Shown here: piece by piece, positions 16,889 to 25,139 of the stretch
Layout of the letters: every line of letters begins with the position of its first letter
Position numbering within the stretch: the first letter of the stretch is position 1
Assembly (NCBI GenBank): GCA_949283255.1
Contig: CASDRS010000009.1
Span: forward strand, 57,920-121,919
Direction of reading: 5' to 3'
Origin: an uncultured bacterium
GTDB lineage: Bacteria; Cyanobacteriota; Vampirovibrionia; Gastranaerophilales; Gastranaerophilaceae
DNA: 64,000 nucleotides
Translations under genes and position numbers: made by a program
Notes under the pieces: model-generated
Seen by the model: only the letters and a program-made list of their open reading frames with translations
What the model was told of the DNA's origin: nothing
The model's database searches: none

Positions 16889-16919
16889 TTGTCAGGCATA
16901 GTAATATTTTTTGTATAAT
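16889..16919 (+). promoter_or_regulatory. Promoter with very short leader
   Basis: TATAAT at 16914-16919 with TTGTCA at 16889-16894 (19-base spacer). Only 13 bases separate the -10 box from the ATG at 16933 and there is no Shine-Dalgarno sequence, so the transcript leader would be about 6-7 bases. Confidence 0.5.
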
Positions 16920-16932
16920 CTTGGGTTTAAAA

Positions 16933-17643
16933 ATGGTTGCGAATTTTGATTTTTTAAAAAAAGTTGATAAGAATTTGTTCGAGATAATTGATGAGGCAGA
17001 AAAGCTTTATCGTGATGAATATTTTGAGCAGTGTATGACTCAGACCAGAAGGTTTGGGGAGAATGTTTGTAAAAAGGTTCTCGGTAAAAATCGAACTACT
17101 GAAGATACTTTTGATGAAATGCTTGCAACCTTAAAGGATAAAGGTTCAGGAGAAGAGCAAGAAAAAGAGTTTATTGATGATCTTTATTTTCTTAAAAAAT
17201 ACGGAAATAATTCTACCCACTCATCAAAGGTTAAAAAAGACGGGATGGATGCTTTAGAATGCTTAAAGCGAGCTTTTGAGGTTGCAATTAGCTATGCTGT
17301 ATACAATAAAGGTGCAAAAGCTGATATATTGAAGCTTCGATATGATACAGAGCTGCTTGTAACAGGTAAAAAAGCTAAAAAATCGCTTGCGGAAAAATAT
17401 TCTGAAGAAAAGGCACGGAGTGCGAAAAAAAATAGAAAATCTTCTAAGAAATCAATAAATGTTTTTCCACTTTCTGAAAAAGCTGCAACAAAAAAAGTTC
17501 AAAAGAAGAAGTCTAACAAACAGTATTATACGATGTCATCCCGAAAAAAGAAAAAGGGTATACCTGTATTTTGGATATTTGTTGGAGTTTCGCTTTTTGT
17601 TTCTGTATTTTTAATATTCGTTATGTTTTTAATCAGTCTGTAA
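16933..17643 (+). CDS. DUF4145-like protein with C-terminal membrane anchor
   Basis: 236 residues from the ATG at 16933; an upstream extension of the frame runs through the pgi terminator and is rejected. Residues 1-120 resemble DUF4145 (QTRRFGENVCKKVL, FLKKYGNNSTHS), a helical domain found in restriction enzymes and stand-alone proteins, thought to sense or bind nucleic acid. A basic lysine-rich linker (about 135-205) leads to one transmembrane helix at the C-terminus (PVFWIFVGVSLFVSVFLIFV). The membrane tether is unusual for this domain. Function unknown. Confidence 0.65.
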   Translation: MVANFDFLKKVDKNLFEIIDEAEKLYRDEYFEQCMTQTRRFGENVCKKVLGKNRTTEDTFDEMLATLKDKGSGEEQEKEFIDDLYFLKKYGNNSTHSSKVKKDGMDALECLKRAFEVAISYAVYNKGAKADILKLRYDTELLVTGKKAKKSLAEKYSEEKARSAKKNRKSSKKSINVFPLSEKAATKKVQKKKSNKQYYTMSSRKKKKGIPVFWIFVGVSLFVSVFLIFVMFLISL

Positions 17644-17770
17644 AGTTTGCGTATAAATAAGTTATAATGTAGGGATTATTTGTATTATAAAAAATATACA
17701 AAAGATTGACTAAATGAACTTTTTTATAAACAATATCGTTATTAATATGTGTATAATGATAGGTGGAATG

Positions 17771-19015
17771 ATGAAAAAAGTCTTAGTGTTATTGCTGTGT
17801 GTAATGTTTTTTGCGAATTGCGCAGTGTTTGCGGATGTTTATAATAAAAATTATGTTCAGCAAGGGGTTGTAACTTTGCAGTTGCCTGATTATGCAAAGT
17901 TTTACAGTATAGATCCTGTTAATATTTCTGTGAAATATATTGAGCCTAATAAGACAAAAGAAAAAAATCTGACGAGTGCACAGAAAAAGACTTATAAACA
18001 AGTAAAAAAGATTGAAAAATATATAGATAAAAAGAATTTTAAAAAGGCTTTGGAAGTAGACGAATCATTTTTGCCGACACGTGTACAGTATATGAATTAT
18101 TGTCTTGTGACAGGAGATTATGTGCAGGCGCTTGATGAGATGCTTGTAATCCAGCGTTTGAACAAGTCTGATAAAGTGCTTGATGATGAAAAAATTAAAT
18201 TCAAATTGGGTATGCTATATTACCTGAACAGAAATTATACGGCGGCTTTGAATTTGTTGTTACCTTTTGAAAACAAACCTAATCCGGAAAATTTGTGGTT
18301 TGCGTTGGCAGATATTTATTATAACCAGAGTAATTACAATGCCGCGATTAATTACGCAAAAAGAATCGGACGTTATTCAGAGAATTATGCTGGAGCTTTG
18401 GAGCTTTTGTACAATTCATATTATAATTTGAAGAATTTTCAGCAGGCGAATACTTGTGCAAAGGAGCTTATATCTATTTTGCCTACTCCAATTAATTACA
18501 TGCGTTTGGGTACGACATCTTCTGATGTAAATGTAAAACTTTCAAATTATTACAAAGCAAGAGATATTGCGGCCGGCGATAAGAATGCTCCAATTCTTGC
18601 GCAGGCAGATCTAAGAATAATTTCTATAGAGCAGCCTAAGATAGACAGAAGTGTTGCAGGTTTGAAGTTGTTTGTTGAAAAGCCGGATTGGAACAAAATC
18701 GCGGCAGAGAATGCCAAAATAGAAGATCCGGTAGATTTGAGTAATAGAATGGTACAGTTTTTCCAAAGAACAAATGCTTGTATGACAAAATTTGGCGGGA
18801 GCGAGCTTGTGAAATGTTATGAGTCTGTAAATAATGAACAGGCAAAATTAACACAGATTGCAAAAGAAGAATATCAAAAAGCTTGCGAGGCAAGACAACG
18901 TGAACTTGAATATCAAAGACAGAGAATGTTAATAGAACAGCAGAGTTTTTATGAAAGAATGTATCTTGACGATTTCTTTTACTTGAGACATCCTTATTTC
19001 TTCGGTTTGTGGTAA
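17771..19015 (+). CDS. Secreted tetratricopeptide-repeat protein
   Basis: 414 residues with signal peptide (about 1-22, ending VFA). TPR-like helical pairs occur from about 85 to 260 (VQYMNYCLVTGDYVQALDEM; LWFALADIYYNQSNYNAAIN; ALELLYNSYYNLKNFQQANT). The C-terminus is a charged coiled coil ending in an aromatic stretch (FFYLRHPYFFGLW). I chose the ATG at 17771 because AGGTGG ends 4 bases upstream; the ATG at 17768 is too close. Probably a periplasmic scaffold protein; no function can be assigned. Confidence 0.75.
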   Translation: MKKVLVLLLCVMFFANCAVFADVYNKNYVQQGVVTLQLPDYAKFYSIDPVNISVKYIEPNKTKEKNLTSAQKKTYKQVKKIEKYIDKKNFKKALEVDESFLPTRVQYMNYCLVTGDYVQALDEMLVIQRLNKSDKVLDDEKIKFKLGMLYYLNRNYTAALNLLLPFENKPNPENLWFALADIYYNQSNYNAAINYAKRIGRYSENYAGALELLYNSYYNLKNFQQANTCAKELISILPTPINYMRLGTTSSDVNVKLSNYYKARDIAAGDKNAPILAQADLRIISIEQPKIDRSVAGLKLFVEKPDWNKIAAENAKIEDPVDLSNRMVQFFQRTNACMTKFGGSELVKCYESVNNEQAKLTQIAKEEYQKACEARQRELEYQRQRMLIEQQSFYERMYLDDFFYLRHPYFFGLW

Positions 19016-19046
19016 ATTGTAATGTTTTATTTTGTGTATTAGTGTT

Positions 19047-19139
19047 TGAAAGATTTGTCAGGGCACAAATCTTTCAGTGAGAGCCAACAATATTAAAACT
19101 ATCGTTAAAATATACAAAAAACTGGGCGATACAAGGCTC
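19047..19139. repeat. 93-bp direct repeat, copy A (with tRNA-Val 3' end)
   Basis: Matches 19225-19317 at 90 of 93 positions (three T/C changes). It contains a 12-bp stem hairpin TGAAAGATTTGT/ACAAATCTTTCA and ends with 17 bases, TGGGCGATACAAGGCTC (19123-19139), identical to the 3' end of the tRNA-Val gene. The rest of the tRNA is missing here. Confidence 0.95.
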
Positions 19140-19188
19140 CCCTGCAATCGTAGGCGAGCGTCACGAGCCGTACGAGGCAGGATGCCCT

Positions 19189-19232
19189 TTAGGGTAGAAC
19201 TATGAAAGATTTAGGGTAGAACTATGAAAGAT
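19189..19232. repeat. 22-bp tandem repeat, two copies
   Basis: The 22-base unit TTAGGGTAGAACTATGAAAG + AT occurs twice in a row (19189-19210 and 19211-19232), and the second copy runs into repeat copy B. A GC-rich segment (19140-19186) with no identifiable gene lies just before it. Confidence 0.95.
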
Positions 19233-19317
19233 TTGTCAGGGCACAAATCTTTCAGTGAGAGCCAACAACATTAAAACCATCGTTAAAACATACAAAAAAC
19301 TGGGCGATACAAGGCTC
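19225..19317. repeat. 93-bp direct repeat, copy B (overlaps intact tRNA-Val)
   Basis: Second copy of the repeat; its last 17 bases are the real 3' end of the tRNA-Val gene (19301-19373, minus strand). The repeat therefore consists of the tRNA terminus plus its downstream flank. Confidence 0.95.
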
Positions 19318-19373
19318 GAACTTGTGACCCCTTGAATGTCGTTCAAGTGCGCTACCAACTGCGCCAATCGCCC
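19301..19373 (-). tRNA. tRNA-Val (GAC), with C at position 33
   Basis: Acceptor stem GGGCGAT pairs with ATCGCCC, discriminator A, D-arm GCGCAGTTGGTAGCGC and T-arm ACAAGTTCGAGCCTTGT. The anticodon stem CTTGA/TCAAG encloses loop ACGACAT, giving anticodon GAC. Position 33, almost always U, reads C here, and positions 32 and 38 could pair to extend the stem. No CCA encoded; a T tract follows. Confidence 0.93.
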
Positions 19374-19431
19374 AAAAATATTCAATTTTAAGATATTTGT
19401 CAACCCTTAATAAATTTTAGGCAATAAAAAA

Positions 19432-19503
19432 AGGCGACACCCAGATTCGAACTGGGGGATAAGAGCTTTGCAGGCTCCTGCCTTACCACTTGGCCATGTC
19501 GCC
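19432..19503 (-). tRNA. tRNA-Cys (GCA)
   Basis: Acceptor GGCGACA/TGTCGCC, discriminator T as usual for cysteine, anticodon loop CTGCAAA (GCA), T-arm CCCAGTTCGAATCTGGG. No CCA encoded; a T-rich tract follows directly and should terminate transcription. Confidence 0.95.
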
Positions 19504-19559
19504 ATTCCTCGTTTCTTTATAATACGAAATACATAAGTTATTGTCAAGCCGATAGCTTA

Positions 19560-20564
19560 CTACTTTAAAATCGCTTCAGCTATGTCTTGTGCTGTTATTT
19601 TCAGACAATCCAAACTCTCACAGGTTGTCATTCTTCTTTCCCACAAACAAGGTTTTAAAGGACAATTATCATTTGCCTTTATTGCAACTACGTTTTCTGT
19701 TTTAGGAATAAGTTTGTTATCGTCTGTAGGTCCAAATATTACAAAGGTTTTAGTCTTTAGTGCTACTGCCACATGTAATGGCGCAGAATCTGAGCATAAG
19801 AAAATCTCTGCGCTGGAGATTAGTTCTCCCAAATCTTTCATTGAACGAGTTTTTCCGTAGTAGTTTTCAAAGTTTTGGGAATCTTTACAAGATATAGTAT
19901 TCAAGATTGTTTCTATACAATCTTTGTCATCAGGTCCGCCTGCTAAGATAACGTGTTTGCCGCCTTTGACAAGTAAGTCGACTGCCTGAGCCCAAACTTC
20001 AGCTCCTACCGTTTTTATACAACCTTTTTGTACGCTCATTTTACTTACCCCAGGGTGAATAAGTACTGTGTTAGGTACTTTAGGTTGAGGTGTGATATTA
20101 ACTTCCGGCAACTCGGTTTTGTAATTGGTTATCGGTGTGATTAGGTCATGATACATAGCGCAAGCATATTGGTTTTTGTTTAGTTTTACAGCTTGTGTTA
20201 GTAATTTATGGCTCAGGGCTCCTGTATCATATCCGTAACGTTCTTTTATACCGGTTAGCCACAGCAATATGCTGATAAACTTGTTCCCGCCTGAAGATAT
20301 AACAAGGTCAAACTTTCCTTTTCTTGCCAAGTAAACAAGTTTCAATAGTTCAAGATATTTGTTTTTGCCCTTAATATCAATCAAAAACAGGTCATCAATT
20401 ATATCTGTTAAATCTTTAACACTTTTGCTTCTTGGTTCAAGAGCAAGTGTGATTTTAGAATTTGGAAATTCTTTTTTTAATGATATCAATGTAGGCAGAA
20501 AGAATATTTCATCACCTATTCCGCCAAAATTTATTGCCAAAATGTTTTTACAATCTTTTCCCAT
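19560..20564 (-). CDS. Glycosyltransferase family 9 (heptosyltransferase-like)
   Basis: 334 residues. The N-terminal NILAINFGGIGDEIFFLPTL and the C-terminal nucleotide-sugar site ICLCSDSAPLHVAVALKTK-like block with FGPTDDNKLIPK are typical of GT9 enzymes (ADP-heptose:LPS heptosyltransferases). Cysteine-rich C-terminal region with CPLKPC and CESLDC, as in other GT9 members. Probably adds a sugar to lipopolysaccharide core or another surface glycan; the exact sugar cannot be told. The ATG at 20564 is chosen because TATAAT (20571-20576 on the minus strand) ends 6 bases upstream; the frame can be read from 20582 but this would lie in the promoter. Confidence 0.87.
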   Translation of the reverse strand: MGKDCKNILAINFGGIGDEIFFLPTLISLKKEFPNSKITLALEPRSKSVKDLTDIIDDLFLIDIKGKNKYLELLKLVYLARKGKFDLVISSGGNKFISILLWLTGIKERYGYDTGALSHKLLTQAVKLNKNQYACAMYHDLITPITNYKTELPEVNITPQPKVPNTVLIHPGVSKMSVQKGCIKTVGAEVWAQAVDLLVKGGKHVILAGGPDDKDCIETILNTISCKDSQNFENYYGKTRSMKDLGELISSAEIFLCSDSAPLHVAVALKTKTFVIFGPTDDNKLIPKTENVVAIKANDNCPLKPCLWERRMTTCESLDCLKITAQDIAEAILK

Positions 20565-20570
20565 ACGTTG

Positions 20571-20605
20571 ATTATAGCACAAAAAATATTTATTTATGAT
20601 ATAAT
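20571..20605. promoter_or_regulatory. Divergent leaderless promoters of GT9 gene and comM
   Basis: Minus-strand TATAAT at 20571-20576 lies 6 bases before the GT9 ATG (20564); plus-strand TATAAT at 20600-20605 lies 6 bases before the comM ATG (20612). Neither gene has a Shine-Dalgarno sequence. The whole intergenic space is 47 bases, and no good -35 hexamer is visible for either direction. Confidence 0.65.
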
Positions 20606-20611
20606 TTGTGT

Positions 20612-22156
20612 ATGGTAAACAAGGTCACAACTGCAACTGTCATAGGGTTAAATGCATACAAAGTTGATGTAGAAATAGATGTAATAAATTCTCTGCCCGG
20701 AATTTCAATTGTCGGGCTTCCAGATATTGCGATAAATGAGGCCAGAGACAGGATTAAGTCAGCTTCAAGAAATTCAAACCTTACGTTCCCGAGCAGGCGT
20801 GTAATTGTAAATCTTGCACCTGCTGATTTAAAAAAAGAAGGTACGAATTTTGATTTACCTATTGCTGTCGGAATACAAGTAGAAGAGGGTGTGATACCTC
20901 AGGAGGCGGTAAAGGATTACGGATTTATCGGGGAGCTCTCATTGGATGGTAGTTTGCGGGCCGTAAGTGGTGTATTGCCTCTTGTTATGGGGTTGAAAGA
21001 TTTTGGGATAAAAAATGTTATTGTTCCCAGTGCAAATGCAAAGGAAGCTGCACTTGTTCAAGGAATAAATGTTTATGGTGCAAGTATGTTATCTGAGGTT
21101 GTGGCGCATTTTGGGGAGTCTCCTATTCAGGCTACTGTTGTTGATATAAATAAGTATTTGTCAAAAGGTATAAGTGACGATTTTATCTATGATTTTAAGG
21201 ATGTGAAGGGACAGCATAAAGCAAAAAAAGCTTTGGAAATAGCTGCTGCTGGCGGGCATAATATGCTTATGGTGGGTTCTCCAGGTTCAGGAAAAACGCT
21301 TATGGCAAAATGTTTTCCGTCAATTCTGCCTCCGCTTGAACTTTCTGAGGCGCTAGAACTTACAAAAATTTACAGTATTTGCGGGTTATTGTCAGAAGAG
21401 GAACCTTTGATGATAAAACGTCCGTTTCGTGCTGTTCATCATACGGCGTCGCCTAACGGTATTATTGGTGGTGGAGCTAATCCAAAGCCCGGTGAAATTA
21501 CGCTTGCGCATCGCGGGGTGTTGTTCCTTGATGAGATGGTCGAGTTTCCTCGCTCCGTTCTTGAGGTTTTAAGGCAGCCGTTGGAGGATAGCGAAATCGT
21601 TATTTCAAGAGCTAAGTATTCGGTTAAGTATCCTGCAAAATTTATTTTACTAGGAGCTATGAATCCTTGTCCTTGCGGGTATTTGGGAGATAGGGAAAAG
21701 GCCTGTACTTGTTCTGATTTTCAGATTCAAAGATATCGTGCGAGATTGTCGGGTCCATTGTTAGATAGAATTGATTTGCAGGTTGATGTTCCAAGACTTT
21801 CTGCTGAAGAACTTTTAAGTTGTAATTCTGTTGAGGAGTCTTCTTCGCAAATTCGCGAGCGTGTGATTAAAGCTAGACAAATTCAGTTGAAAAGATATGA
21901 AAATGACGGAATTCTTACAAATTCAGAGCTGACGCCTAAGCTTGTGAAAAAATATTGCAGGATTGATAAGGATACGTCTAATCTTTTTCAGACCGCTATA
22001 GTTAAATATCAACTGTCAGGAAGAAGATATGATAGGATATTGAAGCTTGCAAGGACTATTGCAGATCTTGACGGTGCTGAAAATATTGGTCAAATACATT
22101 TGATGCAGGCGCTTCAATATAGAGTGTTTGATCAAAATGCGCTTGCGAATTCTTAA
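20612..22156 (+). CDS. comM: YifB/ComM-family AAA+ Mg-chelatase-like ATPase
   Basis: 514 residues. N-terminal ChlI-like domain (ATVIGLNAYKVDVEIDVINS... GLPDIAINEARDRI), Walker A GSPGSGKT, Walker B LFLDEMVEF, sensor region GAMNPCPCGYLGD with the conserved cysteines of ComM, and a C-terminal helical lid. ComM is a hexameric helicase that promotes branch migration during natural transformation; relatives occur widely without proven competence. The start is set by the leaderless promoter; TTG at 20606 is in frame but less likely. Confidence 0.92.
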   Translation: MVNKVTTATVIGLNAYKVDVEIDVINSLPGISIVGLPDIAINEARDRIKSASRNSNLTFPSRRVIVNLAPADLKKEGTNFDLPIAVGIQVEEGVIPQEAVKDYGFIGELSLDGSLRAVSGVLPLVMGLKDFGIKNVIVPSANAKEAALVQGINVYGASMLSEVVAHFGESPIQATVVDINKYLSKGISDDFIYDFKDVKGQHKAKKALEIAAAGGHNMLMVGSPGSGKTLMAKCFPSILPPLELSEALELTKIYSICGLLSEEEPLMIKRPFRAVHHTASPNGIIGGGANPKPGEITLAHRGVLFLDEMVEFPRSVLEVLRQPLEDSEIVISRAKYSVKYPAKFILLGAMNPCPCGYLGDREKACTCSDFQIQRYRARLSGPLLDRIDLQVDVPRLSAEELLSCNSVEESSSQIRERVIKARQIQLKRYENDGILTNSELTPKLVKKYCRIDKDTSNLFQTAIVKYQLSGRRYDRILKLARTIADLDGAENIGQIHLMQALQYRVFDQNALANS

Positions 22157-22165
22157 AAAAAGCAT

Positions 22166-22171
22166 TATAAT
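22166..22171 (+). promoter_or_regulatory. -10 box of leaderless U32-like gene
   Basis: TATAAT at 22166-22171, then 6 bases, then ATG at 22178. The box lies 9 bases after the comM stop codon. No Shine-Dalgarno sequence is present. Confidence 0.55.
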
Positions 22172-22177
22172 ACCTCT

Positions 22178-23830
22178 ATGAAAGAGATTAAGATTGTTGC
22201 TCCTATCAAGAAGCCTGAGGATATTGAAACTTTCTCAAAGGCTACAGAGTGCAGAGATTATTACGTTTATTATAAGAAGTTTTTGAATAATAATTTCGAG
22301 TATGTTACTGAGTTTGTAAATGTTGCAAAGGCTAATAATTGCGCTATTTATATTAATTTTAAGCACGATATTACAGAAGAAAATTTGCCTGAAATTAAGA
22401 AGATGTTGAAGTTTCTGAAAACTGCAGGTATTGATGGAATTTTTATCAACAGTTTTGCAATTTTAGAGGCGATAAAGGTCTTTAATTTGCCATTCAAGGT
22501 TATTGTAGATTCTTATTTTGATATCCACAATTTGGCAGGAATTGATTTTATTAATAATTTCCATAAAGTTGATGAGATTATCATTACAGAAGAAATCTAT
22601 ATGAAAAATATAGAAAAAATTAAAAAATACACAAAGCTTCCGCTTGCAATAGACACTGATAATCTTCCTTATTGTGCTGAAGATATTAAAAAATCAGGTG
22701 CTATTGATAAGGTTGTTATCAAAGGTAAATTTGCAAATTCCGAGGAAATTCTTGAAGCTATTGAATTAATACAGAAAATTTTGGATAAACCAAAATTGTT
22801 TAAAAATCAAAAATTACCGTTTAAGCATGTTAGAAAAAGTATTTATCAGACAAACCATTTTTCAGGTGAGATGATTTGCGCTGACGGCAAGGATTTTAAG
22901 TTCAGCAGAAATATTGAGAATTTTGAATGGAATATCAAAAGAACACGTATTAATAAAGAAATTAAGTATGAAAAAACTGACGAGTTTAAAATAAATCTTC
23001 GACTCTCTGAGCTTGCACAGCTTAAAGAACTCGAAAAATATATCAAAAAAATAGGGCTTAATCCTGTACATTCCATTGAATATGGTGAAATTTTATCTAC
23101 TTCGGATCTTTCAACAAGCAGTTTCAGTGAAATTATTACTAAGGTTAAGAAGTTTTGTTCAAAGCACGATATAAAATTTCAATTATCTACCCCAAGAATT
23201 TTAATAGAGAGAGATTTTGACAGGGTTTTTGAGTACGGAAAACAATTGATGTTATCTGCTCCTGAGCCTGACAGTATTATTATTAATAACATAGGTTATT
23301 TTTGGACATTTATTAATGACAGTGACATAAACCATATTCCGATAGAAATAGGGCAGGGAATAAATCTTCTTAACAGCTTGTCTATAAAGTGTCTCAATAA
23401 TTTGGCTCCTATAGATACGATTGATTTCACATCTTTTACGGATATGGAAAGTGCTATTATGACAGCCAAAAAGGTTAAAAATATTATTCCAAATAAAAAA
23501 TACACTATTGCAGGAAATATTAGGGTTCCAAGTTTAGGTTTGTGTCCGTTGAATAATGATAGTGCTATTATTTCAAGATTGTCGTGCAAAGCTCCTTGCC
23601 ATAGAGGTGGTTTTGCACTGAGAGATCCTTCTTTGGATAAGGTTTTCCCGTTCACTTGTGATGGTTTTTGCAGAATGCACATGTTTGAAGATAGAGTTTT
23701 GGAAGATTTTGAAGATGTAGAGAAATTACACAAAGCCGGGTTTAATGAATTCGTATTTGATTTCTCTGCGTTGCATTCAAAATATGTGCCGATACTTTTG
23801 GATAAATTCTTAAAAGCAGGATATAAATAA
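22178..23830 (+). CDS. Peptidase U32-like Fe-S protein
   Basis: 550 residues. The N-terminal half looks like a TIM-barrel (LKTAGIDGIFINSFAILEAI; KVIVDSYFDIHNLAGIDF; KVDEIIITEEI), as in U32 proteins. The C-terminal half holds cysteines in LGLCPLNND, SCKAPCHRGGF, RDPSLDKVFPFTCDGFCRMH, which resembles the RDP/DR..G..FPV..C pattern of U32 proteins that carry a [4Fe-4S] cluster (UbiU/UbiV, RlhA, TrhP). U32 members act in oxygen-independent hydroxylation of ubiquinone or of RNA bases. Longer than UbiU/V, closer to RlhA-type size. Family moderately sure; substrate unknown. Confidence 0.55.
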   Translation: MKEIKIVAPIKKPEDIETFSKATECRDYYVYYKKFLNNNFEYVTEFVNVAKANNCAIYINFKHDITEENLPEIKKMLKFLKTAGIDGIFINSFAILEAIKVFNLPFKVIVDSYFDIHNLAGIDFINNFHKVDEIIITEEIYMKNIEKIKKYTKLPLAIDTDNLPYCAEDIKKSGAIDKVVIKGKFANSEEILEAIELIQKILDKPKLFKNQKLPFKHVRKSIYQTNHFSGEMICADGKDFKFSRNIENFEWNIKRTRINKEIKYEKTDEFKINLRLSELAQLKELEKYIKKIGLNPVHSIEYGEILSTSDLSTSSFSEIITKVKKFCSKHDIKFQLSTPRILIERDFDRVFEYGKQLMLSAPEPDSIIINNIGYFWTFINDSDINHIPIEIGQGINLLNSLSIKCLNNLAPIDTIDFTSFTDMESAIMTAKKVKNIIPNKKYTIAGNIRVPSLGLCPLNNDSAIISRLSCKAPCHRGGFALRDPSLDKVFPFTCDGFCRMHMFEDRVLEDFEDVEKLHKAGFNEFVFDFSALHSKYVPILLDKFLKAGYK

Positions 23831-23834
23831 TCTA

Positions 23835-25067
23835 TTATTTACTGTTTTGGCTTATCATTTTTGATAGCATATTTTTTGCGACTTGAAGCTGAACATCTTC
23901 TCTGTTTCTAATGTTCTTTTCCGTGAACTGAACTTCTACATCAGGTTTTATCCCTTTTTTGTTTATGTCGGTGCCTGATGGTGTAAGATATTTTGCAACA
24001 GTTAAATTTAAGCCTGTTTCATTTTCCAGCGGAATGATTTTTTGAACCATACCTTTGCCAAATGTTTTTGTTCCGACGAGTTTTGCTCTATGGTAGTCTT
24101 TCAAAGCTCCAGATAAAATTTCGCTGGCACTTGCACTTCCTCCGTCTACAAGCACTACTACAGGTTTTGTTATGTTAAAGTCTGTTTCTTGTGCTTGAAT
24201 ATCATATTTGTAGCCGTTTCTTCCTACGATACTTACAATTTTACCTTCAGGAATGAAAAGGTTTGCTATAAATATGGCATTTGGAAGTAAGCCTCCAGTG
24301 TTGCCTCTCAAATCAAGTACAAGCCCATCTGTTTTCTTTGTTTTTTCGATGGCTTCCAAAAATTCGTTCGGGGTTGTAGAGCCTATAAAACTTGTTATTT
24401 GAATATAGCCGATATTATTTTCAATAGAACTCTTTACTGTTCTGATTTTTATTTCTTTCCTCAGAACCTTTTTCGTAAATTTGTCATTGTTTCTTAAAAT
24501 CGTTAATTGGACAAATGTATTTTCAGGCCCTCTTACAAGATTGGCAACTTCTGCTACAGAAAGTCCGTTTGCATCTTTTCCGTCAATATCAAGAATGATG
24601 TCGCCTGCTTGTAAATTTGCTGATTGTGCTGGTGTTCCTTCTATTACGTTGATTATATGAATTTTCCCCGCAATACTTGAAATGTTTACGCCTATTCCAC
24701 TTATTTTTGAGTCTATCGAAGTGTTTTGGTCGTTATATTCAAATTTGTCCATATATCTTGAGTATGGATCGTTTAGGCTTGCCAACATAGAATCAATCGC
24801 TACTTTTGCATCTTCATCAGTTTTTATCTTGCCTGCATAGTGATCTTTCCATCTTACCCATGATTGTTGGTTCATTGATGCGTCATAATAGTTTGCTTTA
24901 GCTATATTCCAAACGTTTTCAAAGAGCTTTTGGGAAGAAATATATTCATGGTTTACCATCTCTTCCGTTGAGTCGTAAATAGGGTTGTTAGCCGTCATAA
25001 ATGCTTTGTTTAAACCAAACAAAGCTATTACCATGACTATAAATATGTATAGCTCTTTTCTCTTCAT
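23835..25067 (-). CDS. ctpA: C-terminal processing peptidase (S41, CtpA/Prc)
   Basis: 410 residues from the ATG at 25067 (MKRKELYIFIVM, a signal anchor). A PDZ domain spans about 90-175 (GIGVNISS, GDIILDIDGKDANGLSV), and the protease core follows: DGLVLDLRGNTGGLLPNA, the nucleophile serine in GGSASASE and the lysine in TKTFGKG. Exported serine protease that trims C-termini of envelope proteins. Start uncertain: an in-frame ATG lies at 25082 and TTG at 25085, none with a Shine-Dalgarno sequence; TTGATT and TTAAAT spaced 17 bases, with 6 bases to the 25067 ATG, favour a leaderless start there. Confidence 0.9.
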   Translation of the reverse strand: MKRKELYIFIVMVIALFGLNKAFMTANNPIYDSTEEMVNHEYISSQKLFENVWNIAKANYYDASMNQQSWVRWKDHYAGKIKTDEDAKVAIDSMLASLNDPYSRYMDKFEYNDQNTSIDSKISGIGVNISSIAGKIHIINVIEGTPAQSANLQAGDIILDIDGKDANGLSVAEVANLVRGPENTFVQLTILRNNDKFTKKVLRKEIKIRTVKSSIENNIGYIQITSFIGSTTPNEFLEAIEKTKKTDGLVLDLRGNTGGLLPNAIFIANLFIPEGKIVSIVGRNGYKYDIQAQETDFNITKPVVVLVDGGSASASEILSGALKDYHRAKLVGTKTFGKGMVQKIIPLENETGLNLTVAKYLTPSGTDINKKGIKPDVEVQFTEKNIRNREDVQLQVAKNMLSKMISQNSK

Positions 25068-25139
25068 ACCAATATTTAACATCAAGGAATTTTTTTAATC
25101 AATAGACTTTTTTAGTAGGTAGAAGGGATATCTGTTTTT

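Noticed and set aside
16807..16932. N-terminal extension of the DUF4145-like protein
   Set aside because: The extension codes through the 13-bp terminator stem of pgi and the promoter; the true start is ATG 16933.
19140..19186. GC-rich segment as a structured RNA gene
   Set aside because: Repeated CTCG/CGAG words allow only weak stems and no known RNA core is seen; left as unexplained sequence between the repeats.
19189..19232. 22-bp tandem repeat as a CRISPR remnant
   Set aside because: Copies are directly adjacent without spacers and there are only two; no cas genes occur in the window. It is a simple tandem duplication.
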